This document shows positions 40,939 to 49,387 of a DNA stretch of 64,000 bases, piece by piece; positions within the stretch are counted from its first letter, which is position 1; each line of letters opens with the position of its first letter. The position numbers and the translations under genes were made by a program. Origin of the DNA: VXMT01 sp965204835 (GTDB lineage: Bacteria; Chloroflexota; Dehalococcoidia; UBA2979); NCBI GenBank assembly GCA_965204835.1, contig OZ242017.1, positions 1,116,001-1,180,000 on the forward strand, given 5' to 3'. The notes under the pieces were generated by a model. That model did no database searches and was not told the DNA's origin. It saw nothing but the letters and a program-made list of their open reading frames with translations.

Positions 40939-42255
40939 GTGAGCGCCGTGCCGAACCCCACCGACGAGTACCGTAACAAGCTCCGCACGCCCGAGGAGGC
41001 CGTCGCGCTCATCCCGGATGGCTCGTTCGTGTTCAAGGGCAACTGCGCCGGCGAGCCGCCTGCGCTCGTGCGAGCCCTCGCCGCGCGCGCCCGGGACGGC
41101 GGCTTCACCAACCTGCGCACGACGAGCCTGCTGCCGATGGGCGCCGCCTCGGAGTCCATCCTCGCGCCCGAGGTGAGCGACGTGATCCAGTGGGAGTCGC
41201 TGTTCGTGAACGGCTTCGACCGGGGGCTCGTCGGGTCTGGCGCGGCGCACTACAACCCGAACTTCTTCCACCAGGTGCCGCGGCTGATCCTCGAGTTCAT
41301 GGACATCGACGTGGCGCTGATCGACGTCTCGCGCGCCGACCGGCACGGCTACATGAGCCTCGGCACGAACGTCGACACCCACAAGGCGGCGATCGAGAAG
41401 GCCGACATTGTCATCGCCGAGGTCAACAACCACATGCCGCGCGTGCACGGCAACTCGTGGGTGCACGTCTCGGAGCTCGATGCGATCGTCGAGCACGACG
41501 AGCCGCTGCCCGAGCTACCGCTGATCCCCGACCGGCCCGAGGACGAGGCGATGGGGCAGCTCATCGCGGAGATGGTGCCGGACGGCGCGACGATCCAGCT
41601 CGGCATCGGCGGCGTCCCGAACGCCCTCGCGAAGGCGCTGATGGGCCACCGCAACCTCGGCATCCACACCGAGATGTTCGTCGACTCGATGGTCGACCTG
41701 ATCGAGAGCGGCGTCGCCGACGGATCACAGAAGACGTTCCACCCGGGCAAGGCGGTGTACGCCTTCGCGGCCGGCTCGCGCCGCATGTACGACTTCCTCG
41801 ACGACAACCCGGGCATCGAGGCGCACCCGGTGTCGTACACGAACTTCCCGCCGAACATCGCGCGCAACGAGAACATGATCTCGGTCAACTCGACCATCGA
41901 GGTGGACCTGACGGGTCAGTGCTGCTCGGAGTCGATCGGGACGGCGCAGTTCAGCGGGACGGGCGGCCAGCACGACTACGCGCGCGGCGCCTTCGACGCG
42001 CCCGGCGGCAAGTCGATCATCGCGTTCTACTCGACGGCGCAGGGCGGCGAGGTGTCACGCATCGTGCCGACGCTGACGCCGGGGGCGGTGGTGACGACGC
42101 CGCGCAACGAGGTGCACTGGCTGGCGTCGGAGTACGGGCTGACGTGCCTGAAGGGCAAGTCCACGCGCGAGCGCGCCCTGGCGATCATCGGCCTCGCCCA
42201 CCCCCGGTTCCGGGACGAGCTGACGGCGTCGGCGAAGGAGCTGGGCTACCTCTAG
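40939..42255 (+). CDS. Acetyl-CoA hydrolase/4-hydroxybutyrate-type CoA-transferase (family I)
   Basis: A 438-aa protein of the Cat1/AbfT group. Motifs: G-N-C-A-G-E-P-P, the substrate-binding I-D-V-S-R-A-D-R-H-G, I-Q-L-G-I-G-G-V-P-N, and the catalytic Glu in N-S-T-I-E-V-D-L-T-G-Q. Transfers CoA between acyl groups via a glutamyl-CoA thioester. GTG 40939 is used; GTG 40948 with GGAGAAGG upstream is an alternative. TAGTAT near 40884 is a possible -10. Its stop shares CTAG with the convergent DinB gene. Confidence 0.92.
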   Translation: MSAVPNPTDEYRNKLRTPEEAVALIPDGSFVFKGNCAGEPPALVRALAARARDGGFTNLRTTSLLPMGAASESILAPEVSDVIQWESLFVNGFDRGLVGSGAAHYNPNFFHQVPRLILEFMDIDVALIDVSRADRHGYMSLGTNVDTHKAAIEKADIVIAEVNNHMPRVHGNSWVHVSELDAIVEHDEPLPELPLIPDRPEDEAMGQLIAEMVPDGATIQLGIGGVPNALAKALMGHRNLGIHTEMFVDSMVDLIESGVADGSQKTFHPGKAVYAFAAGSRRMYDFLDDNPGIEAHPVSYTNFPPNIARNENMISVNSTIEVDLTGQCCSESIGTAQFSGTGGQHDYARGAFDAPGGKSIIAFYSTAQGGEVSRIVPTLTPGAVVTTPRNEVHWLASEYGLTCLKGKSTRERALAIIGLAHPRFRDELTASAKELGYL

Positions 42256-42812
42256 CGGAGCTCGGGCGGGAGCCCGCTCTGCGAGGCGCCGCCCTTGCCC
42301 AGCAACTGGCGCAGGATGTGGATGTAGCCGAGGTGCTGGTTGCCGTGTGAGACGACGACCTGGCCCAGCATTGCCGAGCGCGTCAGCTCAAGCATCTGCT
42401 CCTCGATGCGCGCGCTCACCGTCTCGGCGAACGACTCATCGTCCATCGTCTCGATCTTGGCGATGACGGCCTCGGTGGTGTCGCCGCAGTAGCGCTGGAG
42501 GGCGTCGACGCTCGGGAAGCGCATCGCCTGCACGTAGGCGAGGTCCATGCCGGTGCCCTGCTCGTTGCGAGGGAAGTCCCACGCCTCGGCGAGGCCCTGC
42601 TGCCGCCACACCGGCGGCTCGCGGTGGAACACGAACTGCACGATGTTGTCGGCCGAACGCATGATGTGCCACGCGTTGAACCCGACCGACGTGCCGTCCT
42701 CCATCGGGAGGGCGTGCAGCTCGTCGAGGGTGAGGTCGCCGATGGAGTGGGTGATCTCGTTGAGCAGCCGCCCAGCCATCCGCGAGTACTCAGCCGCCAG
42801 CACGTTCGACAT
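42252..42812 (-). CDS. DinB-superfamily protein
   Basis: A 186-aa four-helix-bundle protein. His in A-W-H-I-M-R-S-A-D and the pair in H-G-N-Q-H-L-G-Y-I-H form the DinB metal site. Relatives include thiol-dependent transferases and mycothiol or bacillithiol enzymes; function unknown. ATG 42812 has GAGG 5 nt upstream. It lies 28 bp after the selenocysteine FrnE-like gene on the same strand, so one operon: a redox/thiol link is possible. Confidence 0.85.
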   Translation of the reverse strand: MSNVLAAEYSRMAGRLLNEITHSIGDLTLDELHALPMEDGTSVGFNAWHIMRSADNIVQFVFHREPPVWRQQGLAEAWDFPRNEQGTGMDLAYVQAMRFPSVDALQRYCGDTTEAVIAKIETMDDESFAETVSARIEEQMLELTRSAMLGQVVVSHGNQHLGYIHILRQLLGKGGASQSGLPPELR

Positions 42813-42840
42813 CGGCGCCTCGTTCCTTCCCTGCCTCGGG

Positions 42841-43491
42841 CTACTCCCCGTTGAGCTTCGGTACGTTGAGCTGCTCCATGACGCGCTCGAAGACCTCGTA
42901 CTCCTGCGCGCCGACGACCGCGTAGCGCTCGTTGAGGATGAACGTCGGGACGCCGGTCACGCCCACCGCCTGCGCCCACGCGATGCCGTTGTCGACCTGC
43001 TGGCGGTAGCGCCCGGTCTCGAGCGCCTCCTTGAGGTCGTCCACGTCGAGGCCGACCTCGCCGCCGATCCGGAGCAGCGTGTCGAGGTCGCCGAGGTTGC
43101 CGTCTTCCTCGAAGTGGGTGCGGAACAGCGCGCGGTGCAGCTCATCGCCGTCGTGGCCGTGCTCCTGCGCGTACTCGGCCGTCTCGAGCGAGAGGTGCGA
43201 GTTCGGCGTGTACGTGCGGCCGCGACGGAAGGTGATGCCGGCCTGCTCGCCGCGCAGCTCGAGCGCGGACGGTGGGTCGCCGGGCTTGGTGTAGGGCTCG
43301 CGGGTGCGGCCCTCGGGCGGGATCGACGGGTCCAGCAGGAACGGCGCCCAGCGGACGTCGATGTCGTAGACCTTGCGCAGCTTCTCGACCTCCACGAGGC
43401 CGACATAACACCACGGTCAGATGAAGTCGGAGACGATGATGATCGAGGTGCGCTCGGGGTCGGCGTCCGGGTTGATGGGGTCGGTGGTCAT
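42841..43491 (-). CDS. DsbA/FrnE-like thiol oxidoreductase with selenocysteine (U-P-W-C, TGA 43419-43417)
   Basis: From ATG 43491 (GGGAG upstream) the frame reads I-I-I-V-S-D-F-I, then TGA, then P-W-C-Y-V-G-L-V-E-V-E-K, and continues to 42841: 216 aa, normal for FrnE-type DsbA proteins. Relatives have V-S-D-F-x-C-P-W-C-F-x-G, so TGA (codon 25) replaces the first redox Cys. The cis-Pro loop V-T-G-V-P-T-F appears near residue 180. A call from 43395 (GTG) would lose the active site. A hairpin with GTG triloop follows 21 nt after TGA. No signal peptide: probably a cytosolic dithiol/selenol isomerase or reductase. Together with SelD's Sec this argues for real recoding. Confidence 0.92.
43385..43403 (-). 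promoter_or_regulatory. Candidate bacterial SECIS element of the FrnE-like selenoprotein gene
   Basis: On the minus strand TCGGCCTC/GAGGTCGA pairs as an 8-bp stem (one G-U) with triloop GTG (43395-43393), 21 nt after TGA. Loop and placement match the selD candidate and the bacterial SECIS rule. Confidence 0.65.
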
Positions 43492-43586
43492 GGAGGGATC
43501 TCCCGCGGGTGCGGCGCCAGTGTACGCGCTTCGCCCGAATCGGGCTGCGCCGGGAGGCGCGGTTGGCGGGCGGGCAGGCCCGAGGG

Positions 43587-44513
43587 TCAGCGAGCCAGGA
43601 CGGGCGACACGCGGACGCTCTCCGTCGCGAGGGCGAGCGCGACGCCCTCGACGGTCAGGTCGGCGATCTTGCGCTGCACGATCCCGATCACGTTGCCGCA
43701 GATGTCGATGAGCGGTCCGCCGCTGTTGCCGGGGTTCGCGGGAGCGTCGGTGCGGATGTAGTGCAGGCCGTCCTCGGTGAACCGCTCCGAGACGACTCCG
43801 CGCGTCACGCCGGCGGCAAGCGTGCGCTGTCCCTGCCCGTATCCCAGGACCAGCGCGTCCGCGGCGTACAGGGGCGGCTCGCCCCAGCTGAGGGCGCGGG
43901 CGTTGCTGGGGCCGCGCAGCACCGCGAGGTCCGCGTCGGTGTCGGACCCGACCACCTCGGCGGTCACGTCCAGGTCGGCGTTCCTGAGCCGGACCGTCGT
44001 CTCGTCGGTGACGACGTGCTTCGCGGTCAGCCAGCGGAAGTTGCCGATGTAGAACGCCGTCCCCCGGTTGTCGCCGGCGTGTATGACGGCGACGCTCCCA
44101 CTCACCCTCGCCGTGGCGGCCGTCGCGGAGCACTCGGTGAGCGGCGGGTCGGGATCGGGCGACGCCGTGCCGTCGCGACTCGCGATGAGGCTGGTGCCCG
44201 CCGGGACGCCGCCCGGGTACAGGTCGTGGAACGCGCGGTTCACGATCTCGGGCGCGCCCGTGATCAGCGAGACGTACCGGTCATCGGACCGCGCGTACAC
44301 TGCGCGCACGCCCGAGCGGAACGCGCATGTCTCCAGCTCGACCACGCTGCCGCCCTCGTAGCTGACGACGCTGAACCCGAGGTCGGTCGGGCCGCGCAGG
44401 CACTGCGGCTCGGACTCGGCGGCGGCGTGCGGGATCGGCTGGATGAGCGTGACGACCACGACGATGGCGACCGAGACGAGCGCCCAGCGGCCGACGGAAG
44501 AGGACCACTGCAT
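43587..44513 (-). CDS. Secreted trypsin-like serine protease
   Basis: A 308-aa protein with signal peptide (W-A-L-V-S-V-A-I-V-V-V-V then A-A-A). The S1 triad is His in L-T-A-K-H-V-V, Asp in D-A-D-L-A-V-L, Ser in N-P-G-N-S-G-G-P-L. No PDZ domain, unlike DegP/HtrA. Substrate unknown. ATG 44513 has GAGG 9 nt upstream; the longer frame to 44675 is not needed for the signal peptide. An in-frame TAGGAT near 44570 may be its -10. Confidence 0.9.
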   Translation of the reverse strand: MQWSSSVGRWALVSVAIVVVVTLIQPIPHAAAESEPQCLRGPTDLGFSVVSYEGGSVVELETCAFRSGVRAVYARSDDRYVSLITGAPEIVNRAFHDLYPGGVPAGTSLIASRDGTASPDPDPPLTECSATAATARVSGSVAVIHAGDNRGTAFYIGNFRWLTAKHVVTDETTVRLRNADLDVTAEVVGSDTDADLAVLRGPSNARALSWGEPPLYAADALVLGYGQGQRTLAAGVTRGVVSERFTEDGLHYIRTDAPANPGNSGGPLIDICGNVIGIVQRKIADLTVEGVALALATESVRVSPVLAR

Positions 44514-44743
44514 CGTGCGCCGCCTCGCGATGTGAGCGCCGGTCTCGACGGCCACGATCCTACCTCGCCGGCGGCGTACCAACGCCCGCGCCATCCCGTT
44601 ATGATGGGCGCCGTGTGAGGCCCGCCAGGGCCTTCGACGGGAAAGAGCGCCCAGGAGCACATAACGCCGGGTCACCGCACCGCGTCGTCACGACTCGGCC
44701 GCGATGGGCGAACGCAACCGACGCACGTAAGGAGTTGCCGGGA

Positions 44744-45535
44744 ATGGCCAAGAAGACCTTCGAGCTGGTGGACTACGAGGTTGTCGACCGCACCGCGTGG
44801 ATCACCATCAACAACGCCGAGCGCATGAACGCGCTCAGCACGGGCGTGAGCAACGGTCTCTACTACGCCTTCGAGGAACTGACGAACGACGACGAGGCGC
44901 TGGTCGGCATCCTCATCGGCGCGGGCGGCCGCGCCTTCTGCGCCGGCGCGGACCTCGTCGAGATGACGCAGCGCGACCAGTCCGAGGGCCAGGCTGCCCC
45001 GCAGCAGGCCCGCCCGGGCCTGTCGAGCGTCTCGGACTGCCCGAAGCCGGTGATCGCAGCCATCGACGGCTACGCGCTGGCCGGTGGCATGCAGCTTTCG
45101 AGCCGCTGCGACATCCGCATCGCGACCCGCAAGTCGCGCGTCGGCATGCCCGAGGTGCGCCGCAGCCTCGTCGCGGTCGGCATGGACGACACGGCCGAGC
45201 GCTTCGTGCCGCGTGGCGAGGCGATGTGGATCCTGCTGACCGCGGACCACATGACCTCCGAGCGCGCCTACGACATCGGCTTCCTGCAGGCGCTGGTCGA
45301 GGACCGCGATGAGCTGATCGCCGAGGCGAACCGCATCGCGGACGAGATCAAGAAGAACGCGCCGCTGGCGGTGCAGGCGGTGAAGCGGACCATCATCCGC
45401 ACCAGCCACATGTCGCCGCTGGACGCGATCCACTTCCGCAACGCCGTCAACGAGAAGGTCGAGCAGAGCGAAGACCGGATGGAGGGCCCCAAGGCCTTCG
45501 CCGAGAAGCGCGACCCCGTCTGGAAGATGCGATAG
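44744..45535 (+). CDS. Enoyl-CoA hydratase/isomerase (crotonase) family protein
   Basis: A 263-aa crotonase-fold protein. I-T-I-N-N-A-E-R-M-N-A, A-F-C-A-G-A-D-L for the first oxyanion strand, and G-Y-A-L-A-G-G-M-Q-L for the second. The usual Glu after G-G-G-C is Gln, though M-P-E-V keeps the second Glu. A hydratase lacking one Glu is unlikely; perhaps an isomerase or dehalogenase-like enzyme. ATG 44744 follows AAGGAG by 9 nt. A strong hairpin follows 12 nt after the stop. Confidence 0.89.
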   Translation: MAKKTFELVDYEVVDRTAWITINNAERMNALSTGVSNGLYYAFEELTNDDEALVGILIGAGGRAFCAGADLVEMTQRDQSEGQAAPQQARPGLSSVSDCPKPVIAAIDGYALAGGMQLSSRCDIRIATRKSRVGMPEVRRSLVAVGMDDTAERFVPRGEAMWILLTADHMTSERAYDIGFLQALVEDRDELIAEANRIADEIKKNAPLAVQAVKRTIIRTSHMSPLDAIHFRNAVNEKVEQSEDRMEGPKAFAEKRDPVWKMR

Positions 45536-45547
45536 ACGGCTTTCACC

Positions 45548-45577
45548 GGAGCGGCGTCCGCGGCGGGACGCCGCTCC
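45548..45577 (+). terminator. Strong hairpin after crotonase 44744
   Basis: A perfect 12-bp stem GGAGCGGCGTCC/GGACGCCGCTCC with a 6-nt loop, 12 nt past the stop. No T-tract follows, but position and stability fit a terminator. Confidence 0.6.
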
Positions 45578-45595
45578 ATACACCGGCGGAGGCAG

Positions 45596-45618
45596 CCGTC
45601 CGGGCGACCCCCGGGCGG
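45596..45618. other. Second strong hairpin in the 45.5-45.7 kb gap
   Basis: CCGTCCGGG/CCCGGGCGG pairs over 9 bp (one G-U) around a 5-nt loop, 18 nt after the first hairpin. Together they fill a third of the gap before the CoA-transferase gene. Could be a second terminator or an mRNA processing/regulatory element; nothing else seen. Confidence 0.45.
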
Positions 45619-45715
45619 CCGCTTCCGCCGCACTGCTTCCACCTCGCGCGGGGTGGGCATTCGAGCAGGCGACGAGGTCGCCGGCCGCCCGTAGCGGCGG
45701 CGTAGGGAGGACCCC

Positions 45716-48190
45716 ATGACCGGGCCATTCGAGGCGCTGCGCGTGATCGATCTCAGCAGCGGACAGCCGGGCGGCATCACCACGATGGTGCTCGCCGACT
45801 TCGGGGCCGACGTGATCAAGGTCGAGCCTCCCGGCGGCGACCCCGGCCGCGCCGAGCCCGCCAGCCCGATGTGGCTGCGCGGCAAGCGCAGCGTCGAGCT
45901 CGACCTCTCAGATGCGGCGGACCGCGGCCGCCTGCACGCGCTCGTGCGCGGCGCCGACGTGGTCGTCGCCTCGTTCGCACCGGGCGAGGCCGAGGCCGCC
46001 GAGGCGGACTACGAGACGCTCTCGGGGCTGAACCCGGGGCTCGTCTACTGCTCGATCACGGGCTGGGGGTCGGAAGGCCCGTACGCCCACTACCCGGCCG
46101 ACGAGCGGCTGGTCGCCGCGAAGTCGGGCCGCATGCAGTCCTTCGAGGGCGTCGTGCGCCGCGACGGCCCGTCGTTCGGCGCGGTCAAGGTGGGCACGCA
46201 CGCGGCGACGCAGTCCGCCATCGCCGGCATCCTCGGCGCGCTGCTCGTCCGCGACCGCTACGGCTCAGGCCAGCTGGTCGAGACGAGCTTGCTGCGCGGG
46301 ATGCTGCCGTACGACTTCCGCACGCTGCTCTCCGAGCAGCTCACGCCGCGCTACCCCGAGCTGCTGGCCAACGACCAGTTCGCGCGCTTCGGCCCGGACA
46401 CGCTGCCGATGCTGGGCTACCAGCCGGTGATGGCGAAGGACGGGCGCTGGATCCAGTTCGCGAACCTGCTCGAGCACCTCGTGCAGTCGAGCCTCGTGGC
46501 GATGGACCTCGCCGCCGACGTGCTCGGCAACCCGCGCTACGCGGACACGCCCAACGGGCTGACCGAGGAGGCGCGCGAGGAGGTCCGCAACATCATGATC
46601 GAGCGCGTCCGCGAGCGGACCGCCGAGGAGTGGATGGAGGCCTTCAGCGCCAACGGCAACGTCGCCGCGGAGATCGTGACGACGGCCCAGGAGGCGCTGC
46701 GCCACCCCGACATGGAGGCGAACCGCGAGGTCGTCGACATGGAGCACCCGGAGCTCGGCGCGGTGCGGCAGCTCGGCCTGCTCGCGCGGCTCACCGAGAC
46801 GCCCGGCGAGGTCGGCGGCCCCGGGCCGCAGCCCGGCGAGCACACCGCCGAGGTGCTCGCCGAGGCGCCGCGCGCCGCGTGGACGCCGCCGTCGACGAAC
46901 GGCTCACCGCCGCAGCACCCCCTCGATGGCATCACGGTGCTGGAGTTCGCGACGATCATCGCGGCGCCGCTCGGCGCGTCGCTGCTGGGTGACATGGGCG
47001 CGCGCGTGATCAAGGTCGAGCCGGTCGACGGCGGCGACCCGATCCGCGGGCTCGGCGCGGGCCTCGGCGCATCCTTCGGCGCGTCGAAGACGACGGCGTC
47101 GAAGGAGAGCATCTGCATCGACCTGAAGTCCGAGCGGGGCCAGGAGATCGTCAGCCGCCTGATCCGGGAAGCCGACGTGATCGTCCACAACTACCGGCCG
47201 GGCGTGCCCGAGCGCCTCGCCATCGGCTACGAGCAGGCGAAGGCGATCAAGCCCGACATCGTCTGGGTCAGCGTCAACGGCTACGGCCCGGACGGGCCCG
47301 GCGCGCGCCGGCCCTCGGCGCACCCGATCCCGGGCGCGGTCTGCGGCGGCGCCCTCATGCAGTCGGGTGTGGACTGGCCGCCCAACGAGTACAGCACGAT
47401 CGACGACGTCCGCGAGGCCTCGCGCTGGTTCTCGCGCGCGAACGAGGGCAACCCGGACCCGAACACCTCGATGTGCGTCGCCACCACGGCGATGCTCGGC
47501 CTGATGGCCCGCCACCAGACGGGCAAGGGCCAGCGCATCTTCCTGAGCATGCTTGGGGCCAACGGCTACGCCAACGCCGAGGACTTCCTGTCGTACGAGG
47601 GCAAGGCCGAGCGACCGACGCTCGACCCGGCGCTGCACGGCACCTCGGCGCTCAACCGGCTCTACCGCTCGCAGGACGGCTGGGTGTTCCTGGCCGCCGA
47701 GGATGACGCGTCGTGGAACGCGCTGGCGGCTGCCAGCACGAACGGCATCGGCGCCGACGCGCGCTTCGCAACGGCCGAGGGCCGCGCCGAGCACGACGCG
47801 GAACTGACGGCCGCGCTCGAGGCGATGTTCGCCCTGCGCGACGCCGGCGAGTGGGAGCGTGACCTGATCGCGGCCGGCGTGGGCTGCGTGAACGCGGGCC
47901 AGTACGACAGCCCCGGCGCGTTCCTCGTCCACGACGAGCACGCGCAGGCGAACCGCCTGCTGGCCGACGCGCACCACGCGCTGTGGGGCGACTACCGGCG
48001 GTGGGGGCCGCCCTCGACGTTCAGCGGCACGCCGGGCAACCCGCGCGCGGGCGTGCTCGCCGGTGAGCACACCGACGAGTTGCTGGCCGAGGCGGGCTAC
48101 AGCCCGGCCGAGATCGAGCAACTGCGCTCGGACAACGTCGTGTGGTCCGAGGTGCCGATGGAGCTGCCGGAACCGGCGACTGTCGCGTAG
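45716..48190 (+). CDS. Tandem-fused CaiB/BaiF family III CoA-transferase, catalytic Asp replaced
   Basis: An 824-aa protein with two complete CaiB-like domains (about 1-385 and 400-800), each opening L-R-V-I-D-L-S or I-T-V-L-E-F-A with A-D-V-I-K-V-E-P / A-R-V-I-K-V-E-P. Family III enzymes use an Asp in G-Q-x-(I/V)-D-x-(S/A). Here domain 1 reads G-Q-L-V-E-T-S-L (Glu) and domain 2 G-Q-R-I-F-L-S-M (Phe), so domain 2 at least should be inactive or non-enzymatic. GGAGG lies 5 nt before ATG 45716. Preceded by two hairpins. A second fusion, with both Asp residues, is at 57740. Confidence 0.9.
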   Translation: MTGPFEALRVIDLSSGQPGGITTMVLADFGADVIKVEPPGGDPGRAEPASPMWLRGKRSVELDLSDAADRGRLHALVRGADVVVASFAPGEAEAAEADYETLSGLNPGLVYCSITGWGSEGPYAHYPADERLVAAKSGRMQSFEGVVRRDGPSFGAVKVGTHAATQSAIAGILGALLVRDRYGSGQLVETSLLRGMLPYDFRTLLSEQLTPRYPELLANDQFARFGPDTLPMLGYQPVMAKDGRWIQFANLLEHLVQSSLVAMDLAADVLGNPRYADTPNGLTEEAREEVRNIMIERVRERTAEEWMEAFSANGNVAAEIVTTAQEALRHPDMEANREVVDMEHPELGAVRQLGLLARLTETPGEVGGPGPQPGEHTAEVLAEAPRAAWTPPSTNGSPPQHPLDGITVLEFATIIAAPLGASLLGDMGARVIKVEPVDGGDPIRGLGAGLGASFGASKTTASKESICIDLKSERGQEIVSRLIREADVIVHNYRPGVPERLAIGYEQAKAIKPDIVWVSVNGYGPDGPGARRPSAHPIPGAVCGGALMQSGVDWPPNEYSTIDDVREASRWFSRANEGNPDPNTSMCVATTAMLGLMARHQTGKGQRIFLSMLGANGYANAEDFLSYEGKAERPTLDPALHGTSALNRLYRSQDGWVFLAAEDDASWNALAAASTNGIGADARFATAEGRAEHDAELTAALEAMFALRDAGEWERDLIAAGVGCVNAGQYDSPGAFLVHDEHAQANRLLADAHHALWGDYRRWGPPSTFSGTPGNPRAGVLAGEHTDELLAEAGYSPAEIEQLRSDNVVWSEVPMELPEPATVA

Positions 48191-48213
48191 CGGTCGGCGA
48201 GCGGGGACGCGCC

Positions 48214-49311
48214 ATGGCGGGTGACCGTATCGGCGTCGGCATCATCGGCGCGAACGTGCGCTACGGGTGGGGCACGCGCGCCCACCTGCCGGCGCTCGAC
48301 GCCCTGCCGGAGTTCGAGGTCGTCGGCGTCGCGACGACGCGCATGGAGACGGCCCGCGAGACGGCGGAGCAGCACGGCATCCCGAACGCGTTCGACAGCG
48401 CACAGGCGCTCGTCGAGCACCCCGACGTCGAGCTCGTGCTGGTCTGCGTGCGGGTCCCCGCGCACCACGAGCTGACGGCGGCGGCGCTGCGCGCGGGCAA
48501 GCACGTCTTTACCGAGTGGCCCCTCGGCGCGAACACGGGCGAGGCCCGCGAGCTGCGCGACCTCGCCGCCGCCAACGGCGTGCGGCACATGGTCGGGCTC
48601 CAGGCGCGCGCCGCCCCGCAGTTCGTGCGCATGCAGCAGCTCATCGCCGAGGGCTACGTCGGCGAGGTGCTCTCGGCGACGATGCGCCAGACGCTGCCGG
48701 GCGCGGGCCCGCGCCGCGAGTCCTTCGCCTGGGCCGTCGACGCCTCGAAGGGGGCCTCGACGCTCTCGATCGCCTCGGGCCACGCGCTCGACGCGCTGGC
48801 GTTCTGCCTCGGCGAGTTCCGCTCGGTGAGCGGGACGGTCGCGACGCGCGTGCGCACCGTCGAGGTGGTGGACACGGGACGGACCGTCGACGTGACCTCG
48901 CCGGACACAGTGCATGTCTCCGGTGAGACGGAGGGCGGCGCGGCGGTCTCGGTCGCGATCAGCAGCGTGCCGTCGCACGGCTCCGGGCTGCGGTTCGAGG
49001 TGCATGGCTCGGAGGGGATGCTGTTGCTGACCTCGGACGGTATGTCGCAGATCGCGGCGCTCACCCTGAGCGGCGCGCGTAACGGCGACGGCGCAGTCGC
49101 CGAGCTACCGATCCCGGACGACTGCTGGTGGGTACCGCGCGACCTCGTCGGCCCCGGGCTCAACGTGGCGCAGCTCTTCCGCCGCCTCGGCGAGTCGATC
49201 CGCGGCGGCGAGCCCGCCGAGCCGGACTTCGCGCACGCCGTCCGGCGTCACGAACTCCTCGACGCGATCCAGCAGGCCTCGGACACGGGCGCGCGGCAGG
49301 TCATCGCGTAG
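48214..49311 (+). CDS. Gfo/Idh/MocA family oxidoreductase
   Basis: A 365-aa NAD(P)-dependent oxidoreductase: Rossmann G-V-G-I-I-G-A-N-V-R-Y-G and V-L-V-C-V-R-V-P-A-H-H, with F-T-E-W-P-L-G in place of the usual E-K-P loop (Trp for the catalytic Lys), so activity may be altered. A C-terminal alpha/beta domain follows. ATG 48214 is 24 bp after the CoA-transferase stop; same operon likely. Substrate unknown. Confidence 0.88.
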   Translation: MAGDRIGVGIIGANVRYGWGTRAHLPALDALPEFEVVGVATTRMETARETAEQHGIPNAFDSAQALVEHPDVELVLVCVRVPAHHELTAAALRAGKHVFTEWPLGANTGEARELRDLAAANGVRHMVGLQARAAPQFVRMQQLIAEGYVGEVLSATMRQTLPGAGPRRESFAWAVDASKGASTLSIASGHALDALAFCLGEFRSVSGTVATRVRTVEVVDTGRTVDVTSPDTVHVSGETEGGAAVSVAISSVPSHGSGLRFEVHGSEGMLLLTSDGMSQIAALTLSGARNGDGAVAELPIPDDCWWVPRDLVGPGLNVAQLFRRLGESIRGGEPAEPDFAHAVRRHELLDAIQQASDTGARQVIA

Positions 49312-49336
49312 CTCGACGGGGCGTGCACTTGCACCT

Positions 49337-49362
49337 ATGCATGCGACGTATGTGTACGTATG
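49337..49362 (+). promoter_or_regulatory. Probable promoter/operator of the second VapBC-like pair
   Basis: ATGCATGC at 49337-49344 is followed by a direct repeat ACGTATG (49346-49352 and 49356-49362) in an AT-rich gap, ending 25 nt before the antitoxin ATG. ATGCATGC also lies upstream of the first VapBC-like locus (4430-4437). Confidence 0.5.
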
Positions 49363-49387
49363 ATGTGTATGAAGGAGTGGATGAGGT

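Noticed and set aside
42841..43395. FrnE-like protein starting at 43395
   Set aside because: It would lack the redox motif and the first beta strand; the frame continues upstream through TGA to ATG 43491.
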